Source of the DNA: Pelagibacteraceae bacterium AG-404-P08
Lineage (GTDB): Bacteria; Pseudomonadota; Alphaproteobacteria; HIMB59
Direction of reading: 5' to 3'
Assembly: GCA_003216195.1 (NCBI GenBank)
Contig: QCJF01000008.1
Location: 20,406 to 84,405, forward strand
DNA: 64,000 nucleotides
The translations under genes were made by a program, and so were the position numbers. Under the pieces are notes generated by a model. That model ran no database searches. It worked only from the letters and a program-made list of their open reading frames with translations, and was not told the origin of the DNA. Below are positions 49,469 to 57,818 of this stretch, piece by piece. Within the stretch, counting starts at the first letter, position 1; each line of letters opens with the position of its first letter.

Positions 49469-50537
49469 TAAGTTGACTTAATTTTTCGGCTTGTTCACTG
49501 GCTGATAGAGCTGATATCATTTCATCTAAAGCCTCGCCAGTTAAAAACTGGTCTAATTTATAAAGCGTTAAGTTAATTCTATGATCTGATACTCTACCCT
49601 GTGGAAAATTATATGTTCTAATTCTTTCAGATCTATCTCCAGAACCAACTTGATTTTTTCTGTTGGATGAAACCTCTTCTTGTTTTTTAATTCTTTCAAC
49701 TTCATATAATCTGGATCGTAAAATTTTTAATGCTTTAGCTTTATTTTTATGTTGAGATCTTTCGTCTTGTTGAGTTACTACTATGTTTGTAGGTAAATGT
49801 GTAATTCTTACAGCACTATCTGTTGTATTTACCGATTGGCCTCCCGCCCCTCCTGATCTATAAACGTCTATTCTTAAATCGGTATCTTTTATCTCTAAGT
49901 CAACTTCCTCAGCTTCTGGTAAAACAGCGACAGTAGCAGCCGAGGTATGAATCCTACCCCCAGACTCAGTTTCTGGTATACGTTGTACTCTGTGGACACC
50001 AGACTCATTTTTTAAAAATTTATATACACCATCTCCTTTAATTTCTATTATTGCTTCTTTAATACCCTTCAATCCTGTCTCGCTCTTCTCCATTGGCTGA
50101 AACTTCCAACTTTTTAATGAGGAATATCGCTCATACATTCTAAATAAATCTCCAGCAAATAATGCAGCCTCATCTCCTCCGGTACCAGCCCTAATTTCTA
50201 ATATAACATTTTTATCATCAGCCTCATCTTTAGGTAGTAGAGCAATTAGTAATTCTTTATTTTTAATTTCTAAATCTTTTTCATACAAAGGTAATTCTTG
50301 TTTTGCTAAATTTCGGAGCTCTTCATCACTTTCATTTTCAAGTATTTCTTTATAGCCTTTGATTTCCTTATCTAAATTATTAATATTGTCAGATAAAGCA
50401 ATAATAGGCTCTAATTTTGATAAATCTTTATTTATTTGAATTATTTCCTCATTTTTTAAATTTTGAGAATTTAAAAGTTTCTCATTTAATTGATTAAATT
50501 TATTTTTTAAATCAATGATTTGTTTATCTAATTTCAT
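49455..50537 (-). CDS. prfA: peptide chain release factor 1
   Basis: RF1 recognises UAA and UAG and releases the finished peptide. From the start chosen it has 360 residues, the exact length of E. coli RF1. The PxT codon-recognition tripeptide lies in [20 protein letters not shown], and the GGQ catalytic motif lies in [20 protein letters not shown], next to [21 protein letters not shown] longer reading frame begins at 50564, but the ATG at 50537 gives the family N-terminus (MKLDKQI) and overlaps hisS by 14 bp. prmC, which modifies the GGQ glutamine, follows directly. Confidence 0.96.
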   Translation of the reverse strand: MKLDKQIIDLKNKFNQLNEKLLNSQNLKNEEIIQINKDLSKLEPIIALSDNINNLDKEIKGYKEILENESDEELRNLAKQELPLYEKDLEIKNKELLIALLPKDEADDKNVILEIRAGTGGDEAALFAGDLFRMYERYSSLKSWKFQPMEKSETGLKGIKEAIIEIKGDGVYKFLKNESGVHRVQRIPETESGGRIHTSAATVAVLPEAEEVDLEIKDTDLRIDVYRSGGAGGQSVNTTDSAVRITHLPTNIVVTQQDERSQHKNKAKALKILRSRLYEVERIKKQEEVSSNRKNQVGSGDRSERIRTYNFPQGRVSDHRINLTLYKLDQFLTGEALDEMISALSASEQAEKLSQLNAKQ

Positions 50538-51771
50538 TTTTAAGCTCAAATTTGGAAATTTCAAAAGACTTTTGATTTTTGTTTTTTAAATCTTTTAAAA
50601 TAATTGTTTTATTTTTAATCTCTTCTTCACCAATAAGTAGAATAAAACTAAAATTATTTTTATCTGCATAACTAAAAAGTTTTTTTATATTTTTACTAAC
50701 TCTAACTTCGTGATTATATCTTAAACTGTAAATTTGTTTTAAAATTCTATTATTATTCAAATAAGACTCATCTTGAACAGCAAATAATATCTTTTTATGT
50801 AATTCAGATTTTTCATCTTTTATAAATATCAAATCCATTAATCTTTCTATACCGGCTGCCCAGCCACTTCCTGGAATATCTCTAGAAGAAATCATACTAA
50901 TTAAATTGTCGTACCTACCACCAGCTAATATCGCATTTTGTCTTTTATCTTCATTTGTTTGAAATTCAAAAGCCGTATGTGAATAATAATCTAATCCTCT
51001 AACTAATTTTGGATCTTCAAAAAATGTGATTTTATTATCATTTAAAAGTTTTTTAACTTGATTGAAATAGTTTTTACTCTCTTCAGATAAGTGTTCGCTA
51101 ATTTTTGGAGCATTTACTAATATTTCAGAATCTTTTGGATCTTTACTATCCAAAATTCTAAGAGGGTTTTTATCCAATCTAGATTGTGAGATTTCTGATA
51201 AATGTTTTTTAAAATCAGTTAAATATTTTTTTAGTACATTAGCATATTTAATTTGATCCTCTTTTGACCCTAAAGAATTAATTAATAACCTATATTTATT
51301 GTCTTTAATTCCAAGGTCATCAAATAATAACTTTGCAATTAGAATTAATTCAAAATCAACATAGGAACTTTTTTCACCAATAGACTCAATGTTTATTTGA
51401 TGAAACTGTCTATATCTACCTTTTTGGGGTCTTTCTCTTCTAAACATTGGGCCGTGTGTAATTAATTTAAGTAAGCCAGATTGATAGTTTGAAGCAGCAA
51501 ACCTTGCTAAGCTACTTGTAGCCTCAGGTCTTAAACAAATATTCGCTTCTCCTTTATCTAAAAATGAATACATCTCTTTAGAGACAATATCGGTTTGCTC
51601 ACCCACGGTCCTAGAGAATAAATCTTGTTGTTCTAAAATAGGAGTTTGTATAGATTTAAAATTAAAATTCCTACATACTGAATAAAATTTTTCAATAATA
51701 AATTCAAACTTCTCCATTTCAGCTCCATGAATATCATGAGTGCCTTTTACTAAATTAATATTTTTTTTCAT
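50524..51771 (-). CDS. hisS: histidyl-tRNA synthetase
   Basis: HisS is a class II aminoacyl-tRNA synthetase charging tRNA-His. The 415 residues show motif 1 ([20 protein letters not shown]), motif 2 ([20 protein letters not shown]), the His-binding [15 protein letters not shown], motif 3 ([14 protein letters not shown]) and a C-terminal anticodon-binding domain. Motif 2 is of the ordinary bacterial kind, not the derived form of some alphaproteobacteria. It overlaps ispG by 4 bp and prfA by 14 bp, within lysC-rodZ-like-ispG-hisS-prfA-prmC. Confidence 0.95.
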   Translation of the reverse strand: MKKNINLVKGTHDIHGAEMEKFEFIIEKFYSVCRNFNFKSIQTPILEQQDLFSRTVGEQTDIVSKEMYSFLDKGEANICLRPEATSSLARFAASNYQSGLLKLITHGPMFRRERPQKGRYRQFHQINIESIGEKSSYVDFELILIAKLLFDDLGIKDNKYRLLINSLGSKEDQIKYANVLKKYLTDFKKHLSEISQSRLDKNPLRILDSKDPKDSEILVNAPKISEHLSEESKNYFNQVKKLLNDNKITFFEDPKLVRGLDYYSHTAFEFQTNEDKRQNAILAGGRYDNLISMISSRDIPGSGWAAGIERLMDLIFIKDEKSELHKKILFAVQDESYLNNNRILKQIYSLRYNHEVRVSKNIKKLFSYADKNNFSFILLIGEEEIKNKTIILKDLKNKNQKSFEISKFELKNEIR

Positions 51772-52862
51772 TTTAAGTGATGAATCTGTTCGACTTTATT
51801 TTCTATAGTTTTAACTAAGTACTCAACTAAATCTTCGTCTTGAATTCGATGGCTTTTTTCACCATCGACGTAAACCATATGTGTATTATTTCCACCACCA
51901 GTTATACCTATGTTAGTCATTGTAGCTTCTCCTGGCCCATTAACAACGCATCCGATAATTGAAACTGTTATAGGTTTTTTAATGTGAGAAAGCTTTTTCT
52001 CAACATTTTTTACTGTCTCAATTACATCAAATTGTTGTCTTGCACAAGACGGACATGATATTATAGTAACTCCATAATCTCTTAAATTTAATGATTTTAA
52101 CATTTCAAATCCAACCTTAACTTCTTGAGTTGGATGATCTGAAAGTGAAACTCTTACAGTATCCCCAATACCATCATAAAGAAGCATTCCAAGACCTATA
52201 GAAGATTTTATTGATCCACTAAAATAACTTCCTGCTTCAGTAATACCTAAATGAATTGGATAATCACAATAATTAGATAACATTCTATATGACTCTACTG
52301 ATGTAAAAACATTTGAAGCTTTCACACTTATTTTAAAATTATCAAAATTTAGATCCTCTAAAATTTTTATATTTAACTTAGCACTTTCAAATAATGCCTC
52401 AGAAGTTGGGCTTTTATATTTTTCTAATATTGATTTTTCTAAACTACCAGAATTAACCCCTATTCTTATAGGTATTTTATTCTGCTTGGCGGCTTCAACA
52501 ACCTCTTTTATTTTTTCCTTGGAGCCAATATTACCTGGATTTATTCGAAGACAATGTGCTCCATTTTCTGCTGCCTCTAATGCTCTTTTATAATGAAAAT
52601 GTATATCGGCAACTAAAGGTATATTAATTTCCGGAATTATTTTTTTTAAAGCTTCTGATGATTTTTCGTCAGGAACTGAAACTCTGACTATATCGCATCC
52701 CTCTTTTTCAATAAGAGATATCTGCTCAAGTGTAGCATCAATATCATGGGTATGGGTATTTGTCATTGTCTGAACCGTAATTGGAGAGTCTCCCCCAACA
52801 AAAATATTACCAATTTGTATTTTTTTTGTTTTTTTTCTCTTTATTGTATGAGAATATTTCAT
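51768..52862 (-). CDS. ispG: 4-hydroxy-3-methylbut-2-enyl diphosphate synthase (flavodoxin/ferredoxin)
   Basis: IspG converts MEcPP to HMBPP in the MEP isoprenoid pathway using a [4Fe-4S] cluster; dxs in this window starts the same pathway. The 364 residues have the TIM-barrel part ([53 protein letters not shown]) and the cluster-binding C-terminal part ([14 protein letters not shown], then [16 protein letters not shown]). All three cluster cysteines are present. Overlaps of 4 bp link it to the RodZ-like gene and hisS. The RodZ-ispG-hisS order is widespread among proteobacteria. Confidence 0.96.
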   Translation of the reverse strand: MKYSHTIKRKKTKKIQIGNIFVGGDSPITVQTMTNTHTHDIDATLEQISLIEKEGCDIVRVSVPDEKSSEALKKIIPEINIPLVADIHFHYKRALEAAENGAHCLRINPGNIGSKEKIKEVVEAAKQNKIPIRIGVNSGSLEKSILEKYKSPTSEALFESAKLNIKILEDLNFDNFKISVKASNVFTSVESYRMLSNYCDYPIHLGITEAGSYFSGSIKSSIGLGMLLYDGIGDTVRVSLSDHPTQEVKVGFEMLKSLNLRDYGVTIISCPSCARQQFDVIETVKNVEKKLSHIKKPITVSIIGCVVNGPGEATMTNIGITGGGNNTHMVYVDGEKSHRIQDEDLVEYLVKTIENKVEQIHHLK

Positions 52863-53578
52863 AATAGAGTTTCTAAATCTTTAATATTAAAATTGGCAAT
52901 ATAAGAATTTAATTCCTTAATAAGTTTAATTTCTATACCCCTGTAAATTATTTTATCGATATTATCTATATTAGATAAATCAATGAAAAAATCATCGTCT
53001 AATTCAATATTAAGCTCTTTAGATTGTAATATCTCACCAAATTGTAAGGTTTTTTTATTATTATTTTGTAACTTATAATAAATAGTCTTATTAGGCTTTG
53101 AAAAAATTGATAATTTTTGAGAATAATTAGTTCTATTCGTTAAGATAAGGCTGTTAATAAATTCGTCGTGACTTAATTCATTAAGGTAATTCTTAGAGGA
53201 TATATTTAAAATATCTAAATAGAGGTGATCTTTTTCTATATTTTTTACTAAGATTTGACTATTAAACTTATTGTAAATATTAAAAGAAAGTAAGGTTAAA
53301 ATTGTAAAAATAAGTAATGATAAAAAATAAGTTAATGAAATTTTAGTGTAATCTTCCGGAATATCGCTGATAAAATCTTTATACTTAATTTCATAACCTA
53401 AATATCGATAAATAGATTTTTTATAAGTCGATTGATAAGCTCTAAATCTTTTAGGAAGCTTTAAATTATCATCCAATAGACGAATAATTTCTATATCTAA
53501 TTTTAGAGCTTTGGATAAATCATAAATTGATAAACCTTTCTTAATTCTTGCTTCTTTGATTGAAATTAATTTCTCCAA
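52859..53578 (-). CDS. RodZ-like helix-turn-helix membrane protein
   Basis: The 239 residues consist of an N-terminal HTH_25 domain (about 1-70: [20 protein letters not shown], then the [20 protein letters not shown] segment), a membrane helix (about 79-104) and a C-terminal beta-rich periplasmic domain with the DUF4115-like pattern ([19 protein letters not shown]). RodZ links MreB to the elongation machinery and sets cell shape. The position just upstream of ispG fits RodZ in other proteobacteria. Sequence conservation outside the HTH is weak, so only family level is claimed. It overlaps ispG by 4 bp and follows lysC by 4 bp. Confidence 0.75.
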   Translation of the reverse strand: MEKLISIKEARIKKGLSIYDLSKALKLDIEIIRLLDDNLKLPKRFRAYQSTYKKSIYRYLGYEIKYKDFISDIPEDYTKISLTYFLSLLIFTILTLLSFNIYNKFNSQILVKNIEKDHLYLDILNISSKNYLNELSHDEFINSLILTNRTNYSQKLSIFSKPNKTIYYKLQNNNKKTLQFGEILQSKELNIELDDDFFIDLSNIDNIDKIIYRGIEIKLIKELNSYIANFNIKDLETLL

Positions 53579-53582
53579 AAAA

Positions 53583-54797
53583 TTATTTATGTAATTTGAA
53601 GGCCTGGTGTAACTTTTGTACGGCTAAATCAGTGTGTTTCTCATCTATCAATATACTAATTTTTATTTCAGAGGTAGTAATAACTTGAATATTTATTTTA
53701 TTTTTACCTAAAGTATCAAATAGAGTCTGGGCTACTCCAGCATGTGATCTCATTCCTACTCCAACTACAGAAATTTTTGAAATATTATCAGAAGAAATAA
53801 TTTTTTTATAACCAATTTTAGATTTATCTTTTTTTAATATTTTAAGAGCTTTTTCTAAATCTCCTCTAGGTAAAGTAAAGGATAAGTTTGCAAACTTTCC
53901 ATCTTGGGAAATATTTTGTAATATCATATCTACATTAATATTACCTTTAGCTAATGGGCCAAAGATTTTAGATGAAACACCAGGTTTATCCAAAACTCTT
54001 GAAAGTGTAATCTTTGCCTCATCTTTAGTATATGTTATTCCACTGACAGTTTTATTTTCTAGTAAACTTTTCTCATCAGTTATAACAGTGCCATTTTTTT
54101 TTGGTTGTAGTGAGGATCTTACGCTTAATTTAGTATTTTTTCTCATAGCTAACTCAACAGAGCGGGTTTGAAGAACCTTAGCCCCTTGTGACGCTAATTC
54201 AAGCATTTCTTCATAAGAAATTTTATTTATTTTTTTTGCGTTAGATACTATGTTCGGGTCAGTTGTGAATACACCTTCAACATCGGTATAAATTGTACAC
54301 TCAGCATCCAAGGCAGCAGCAACTGCCACAGCACTAGTGTCAGATCCTCCTCTACCTAATGTAGTTATCTCTCCCTTATTATTAATACCTTGAAAACCAG
54401 GAATAATTAAAACATCAAATTTTTCTAGTTCCTTAAATAAAAATTTTTTGTTAATAAACAAAATTCTTGATTTCATATGTTCTGGTGAAGTTATTATTGG
54501 TATTTGCCAACTTAGAAGTGATCTAGATTTAACCTTTTGATTATTCAAATATATTGACATAAGTGCACAAGAAAGATTTTCTCCTGTTGAAATAGCATTA
54601 TCAAAATCAATTGGATTTGGAGATTTTGCAAAAGATTTAGTCAAATTGATTAAACGATCAGTTTCACCAGACATAGCAGATAGTACAGCAATTACTTTTG
54701 ATTTTTTTGAACAATCATTAATAATATTACCTGATCTTTTAATTGCATCTTTGCTTCCAACCGATGTTCCACCAAATTTTAAAACTTTAATTTTCAT
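53583..54797 (-). CDS. lysC: aspartate kinase
   Basis: Aspartate kinase phosphorylates aspartate at the start of lysine, methionine and threonine synthesis, and also provides meso-diaminopimelate for the peptidoglycan made by MurE. The 404 residues have KFGGTSVG at the start, the catalytic core (TLGRGGSDTSAVAVAAALDA, YTDVEGVFTTDP, RSVELAMRKN) and two ACT domains in the C-terminal part (KISVVGVGMRSHAGVAQTLF) for feedback control, most often by lysine and threonine. The form is the single-function LysC type. It is the first gene of the minus-strand run ending at prmC/DUF4167; ubiG is divergent, 42 bp away. Confidence 0.95.
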   Translation of the reverse strand: MKIKVLKFGGTSVGSKDAIKRSGNIINDCSKKSKVIAVLSAMSGETDRLINLTKSFAKSPNPIDFDNAISTGENLSCALMSIYLNNQKVKSRSLLSWQIPIITSPEHMKSRILFINKKFLFKELEKFDVLIIPGFQGINNKGEITTLGRGGSDTSAVAVAAALDAECTIYTDVEGVFTTDPNIVSNAKKINKISYEEMLELASQGAKVLQTRSVELAMRKNTKLSVRSSLQPKKNGTVITDEKSLLENKTVSGITYTKDEAKITLSRVLDKPGVSSKIFGPLAKGNINVDMILQNISQDGKFANLSFTLPRGDLEKALKILKKDKSKIGYKKIISSDNISKISVVGVGMRSHAGVAQTLFDTLGKNKINIQVITTSEIKISILIDEKHTDLAVQKLHQAFKLHK

Positions 54798-54839
54798 GAA
54801 TTACGGTAATATACATATAACATTTATTATGTAAAGAAC

Positions 54840-55496
54840 ATGAGCGCAAACAATAACAAGTATTATGAGCCATTAGAACAAATGATGGCTATTAGACATC
54901 AGTATATGACAAAGATGATAAGAGTTCATAGTGGTCAAGATATTTATAACTTTTTCCAAAATAAAAGTGTTTTAGATCTTGGATGTGGTACTGGCGAATT
55001 TTTGAATAATTATTGTGAAATGGGAGCTAAATGTACTGGTATTGATGTAAGAAAAAACTTTAAAATTAAAAATAAAAAAAACTATAAGTTATTTAATTTA
55101 GAAGCTAATAATTTTTTGAGAAAAAGTAAAAAAAAATTTGATATCGTGTTTTTATTTGAGTTTTTGGAGCATTTAGAGGAAGAGGACAAAATTTATCTTT
55201 TTAAAAATCTTAGTAAAAAACTTAATAAAAATGCCTATGTATTTCTATCAACACTTAATAAAAATTTATTCTCAAAATATTTTGCTATAGAAATTGCAGA
55301 AAATATTTTAAATCTACTCCCAAAAAAAACCCATAATATAGATCTTTTTTTACCTCCAAGTAAACTTCAAACAATAGCATTTAAATATAACTTAAATTTA
55401 TTAAACACTCAGGGAATACTATACAACCCGATTATTAAGACCTTTAAATTAAGTAAAATAGATTTAGTAAATTACTTTGGAACTTTGAAGTATTAA
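54840..55496 (+). CDS. ubiG: ubiquinone biosynthesis O-methyltransferase
   Basis: UbiG performs the two O-methylations in ubiquinone synthesis. The 218 residues include the UbiG opening YEPLEQMMAIRHQYM (equivalent to PLhxMNpxRxxYI), the SAM-binding SVLDLGCGTGEFLNNY, IVFLFEFLEHLEE, and the membrane-associated stretch FAIEIAENILNLLPKKTHN typical of UbiG. The C-terminal GILYNPI block is also conserved. It is shorter than the 230-250 usual. Its 3' end overlaps the convergent DUF1178 gene by 4 bp. Context with lysC, DUF1178 and the nitrilase is a common alphaproteobacterial neighbourhood. Confidence 0.88.
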   Translation: MSANNNKYYEPLEQMMAIRHQYMTKMIRVHSGQDIYNFFQNKSVLDLGCGTGEFLNNYCEMGAKCTGIDVRKNFKIKNKKNYKLFNLEANNFLRKSKKKFDIVFLFEFLEHLEEEDKIYLFKNLSKKLNKNAYVFLSTLNKNLFSKYFAIEIAENILNLLPKKTHNIDLFLPPSKLQTIAFKYNLNLLNTQGILYNPIIKTFKLSKIDLVNYFGTLKY

Positions 55497-55927
55497 TTTT
55501 TCTTTTTTTCTTTTTGACTAAATGGAAGTCTGACAAGTTGTATGCCCTCATCAACTAAATCTTGGCTTTCCTTTTCTGTAGCCTCACCATAAATAGGTTT
55601 ATCTTCTACTTCTCCATAATGAATTTTTCTAGCTTCCTCAGGAAATTTTTTTCCGACATAAGTAAAACTTTTTTCAATCTCTGTTTTAATTCTATTTATT
55701 TGTTTATTATAATTTGAAAATAATTCATTTTTTTTTCGATTAATTTTCGATGAACTTGTTGACTTATTAGAGATGTTTGGGGCCATAACTGATTTTGATA
55801 TTTCTGATGAATTACATAAGGGGCATTCAATTAGTTTTTTTTTTCTTTGATTTTCAAATGACATAGAGTCATCGAAACTAGCTTCAAAAATATGCTCGTT
55901 TTCACAAATTAAATCAAATTTAATCAT
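55493..55927 (-). CDS. DUF1178 family protein
   Basis: The 144-residue protein belongs to DUF1178, a proteobacterial family of unknown function. The N-terminus carries a zinc-ribbon pattern: C9 (DLICENEHIFEASF) and the pair CPLC (IECPLCNSSEISKSVMAPNI). The middle is Lys/Asn-rich, and the C-terminal KKFPEEARKIHYGEVEDKPIYGEATEKE block is the most conserved part of the family. It lies 39 bp downstream of the nitrilase and overlaps ubiG tail to tail by 4 bp. A link to ubiquinone or amidase biology is only suggested by context. Confidence 0.88.
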   Translation of the reverse strand: MIKFDLICENEHIFEASFDDSMSFENQRKKKLIECPLCNSSEISKSVMAPNISNKSTSSSKINRKKNELFSNYNKQINRIKTEIEKSFTYVGKKFPEEARKIHYGEVEDKPIYGEATEKESQDLVDEGIQLVRLPFSQKEKKKN

Positions 55928-55966
55928 ACTGTTTATTTAGTCATACAATATCGATTTTCAATACTG

Positions 55967-56755
55967 TTAATCAAAATTTCTGTCATGGATTAGAACCGGA
56001 ATTGCACTCTGGCATTCTTGAACTCTATCTAAATCAAGTTCAGACGTAATTATCATCTCACTATTATCTGCTTCTGCTAAGATTTCTCCCCAAGGATCTA
56101 CTATTAAGCTATGTCCATAAGTCGATCTATTCTCATTATTTACCCCCCATTGATTAGGTGCTAAAATAAAAACACTATTCTCAATAGCCCTTGCTTTTAT
56201 GAGAGAGTGCCAATGAGCCTTTCCAGTTGTGTATGTAAAAGCTGATGGAATTACGATAACTTTTGATCCTTTTTTTGCTAAAGCTCTGTACAATTTTGGA
56301 TACCTTAAGTCATAACAAATTGAATGACCAATTAATTGTCCTAACACTTTTGCCATTTTTAATTCGGTGCCAGAGGAATAAAATTCACTTTCCTTGTAAC
56401 TTTCTCCATTTTTTAAAGTAATATCAAACATATGAATTTTGTCATAAATTGAAATGATTTCTCCACCTGGATTAATCAATATAGATCTATTAAATAATTT
56501 GGTATCTTCTGTTATAGGAAGTGAACCAAGTAATAAATAAACCTTATTAATTTTTGAAAAATCTTTAAAATATTTAATACAATAATGGTTCATTTCTATC
56601 AAAATTTTAGATTTATTAGACAAAAAAAGAAAACACTCAGGAAGAAGAATAAAATCAGGGTTTGATACTAAACTAGCATCAAGAAATTTTTTTGATTTTT
56701 CAAAATTTTCATTGAAATCTGAACCTACAGTAGTTTGAATAAGTGCTACTTTCAT
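55967..56755 (-). CDS. carbon-nitrogen hydrolase (Nit1/Nit2-like amidase)
   Basis: Nitrilase-superfamily enzymes hydrolyse amides with a Glu-Lys-Cys triad. In 262 residues the triad is seen at E40 (LLPECFLF), K106 (IYDKIHMFD) and C147 (GHSICYDLRYPKLYRALA). The IHMFDITL and TGKAHWHSLIKARAIEN blocks point to the Nit1/Nit2 branch, whose members act as omega-amidases or deaminated-glutathione amidases in metabolite repair. In many alphaproteobacteria it lies between DUF1178 and a glutaredoxin gene; here the neighbour upstream is an unrecognised small gene that overlaps it by 4 bp. Confidence 0.9.
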   Translation of the reverse strand: MKVALIQTTVGSDFNENFEKSKKFLDASLVSNPDFILLPECFLFLSNKSKILIEMNHYCIKYFKDFSKINKVYLLLGSLPITEDTKLFNRSILINPGGEIISIYDKIHMFDITLKNGESYKESEFYSSGTELKMAKVLGQLIGHSICYDLRYPKLYRALAKKGSKVIVIPSAFTYTTGKAHWHSLIKARAIENSVFILAPNQWGVNNENRSTYGHSLIVDPWGEILAEADNSEMIITSELDLDRVQECQSAIPVLIHDRNFD

Positions 56756-57063
56756 TCAGAATTTAATTTATAAATGCTAAAATTTGATACGTCTTTAATA
56801 GCTTTATGTATTTTTATTTTCTCATGTGGTAAAATCGAAATACTATGATTTGAAAACAAGATATAGTTAAATTCTTTATCTTCTTTTATCAAAGTTAATT
56901 TTAAAGTTTTATCTTTATTGAGTACAACTATAGGTTTTTCATTAGAGTAAGAAAGTTCGTTCTCATTATTTGATGAGATTATTTCAAGAAATTCTTCATT
57001 AAATAACTCAGGATTATCATAAAAGTTTAACCTTTTTTGATCTAAATTAAATCTCGATATCAT
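56752..57063 (-). CDS. uncharacterised 103-residue protein
   Basis: I do not recognise this gene. The 103 residues have no signal peptide, membrane segment, cysteine motif or nucleotide-binding loop. The sequence is acidic in the first half (FNEEFLEIISSNNENEL) and seems to hold several beta strands (IVVLNKDKTLKLTLIKEDKE, then FNYILFSNHSISILPHEKI). It overlaps the nitrilase by 4 bp and lies 21 bp from the divergent methyltransferase gene, where other alphaproteobacteria often have glutaredoxin (grxC) and comF. It has no CPYC motif, so it is not glutaredoxin. Codon and residue usage are like the neighbours, so it is likely a real gene. Confidence 0.65.
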   Translation of the reverse strand: MISRFNLDQKRLNFYDNPELFNEEFLEIISSNNENELSYSNEKPIVVLNKDKTLKLTLIKEDKEFNYILFSNHSISILPHEKIKIHKAIKDVSNFSIYKLNSE

Positions 57064-57084
57064 GATAAATTACCTTAACACATA

Positions 57085-57792
57085 ATGAATGAATTTAATT
57101 TAAAAAAGAGAGCAATAAGAAGAGAGGTCTATTTTGATAAATATAATTTTTTTACAAAAAATGGATCTGATCTAATAAATAATAAACTAAAGTTTATATC
57201 TAGAAATTTAGACAGTTGTTTATTTATTGATGAAGATACCAATCTAGAAATGTTAGATTTCAATAAAAAAGAAGTTACAAAGTTCTATGAAATTTCTTCA
57301 GTTGAGGGTAAATTTGATGTAATACTCTCAAATTTTTCTCTTCAGATACCATTATTTTTAGATAGTAATGATGTTTTTAATAAGATTTTGTCAAAATTAA
57401 ATGATAATGGTTTATTTTGTTGCAATATCATATCACTAAATTCTATGACAACTCTTCAAAATATTTTTTTAGAAATTGATGAAAAAATTTATGGTGGTGT
57501 TTATAGAAGATTTGGTCCATTTTTAGATACTTCAAAATTAATTGATAATTTAAATAAAAATAAATTTAAAGATGTGGTTGTGAGCGTAGATGTATTAGAG
57601 ATTAATTATAGTTCATTAAACAAACTTAGAGATGATTTTAGAAAGTTTGGAATTTCCAATTATTTCAATGAAAAATATAAATTTAAAAAAGATTTTTATA
57701 AATTAACAAACCAAATATTTTCAAAATTAGTTGAAAAACATAAACATATACCTGTTGAAATAGAAATTGCTACATTTACATCATGGAAATAA
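57085..57792 (+). CDS. degenerate SAM-dependent methyltransferase-like protein (BioC/NDUFAF5-type)
   Basis: The 235 residues resemble the alphaproteobacterial methyltransferases related to NDUFAF5 and BioC, which lie in this neighbourhood. The pattern from FDVILSNFSLQI to LNDNGLFCCNIIS corresponds to motifs II-III, and GGVYRRFGPFLDTSKLIDNL to the family's GG....F..W..... region. However, the SAM-binding glycine loop (motif I, LDLGxGxG) is not present; LDSCLFIDEDTNLEM stands in its place. The protein may bind a partner or have lost activity. It is followed 26 bp later by secA. The 103-residue gene is divergent. Confidence 0.65.
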   Translation: MNEFNLKKRAIRREVYFDKYNFFTKNGSDLINNKLKFISRNLDSCLFIDEDTNLEMLDFNKKEVTKFYEISSVEGKFDVILSNFSLQIPLFLDSNDVFNKILSKLNDNGLFCCNIISLNSMTTLQNIFLEIDEKIYGGVYRRFGPFLDTSKLIDNLNKNKFKDVVVSVDVLEINYSSLNKLRDDFRKFGISNYFNEKYKFKKDFYKLTNQIFSKLVEKHKHIPVEIEIATFTSWK

Positions 57793-57818
57793 TATTTATT
57801 TAGTATATTTGTAAGATA

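Noticed and set aside
56752..57063. Glutaredoxin GrxC, expected by synteny
   Set aside because: No CPYC or CxxC motif and no thioredoxin-fold pattern; the protein has no cysteine pair.
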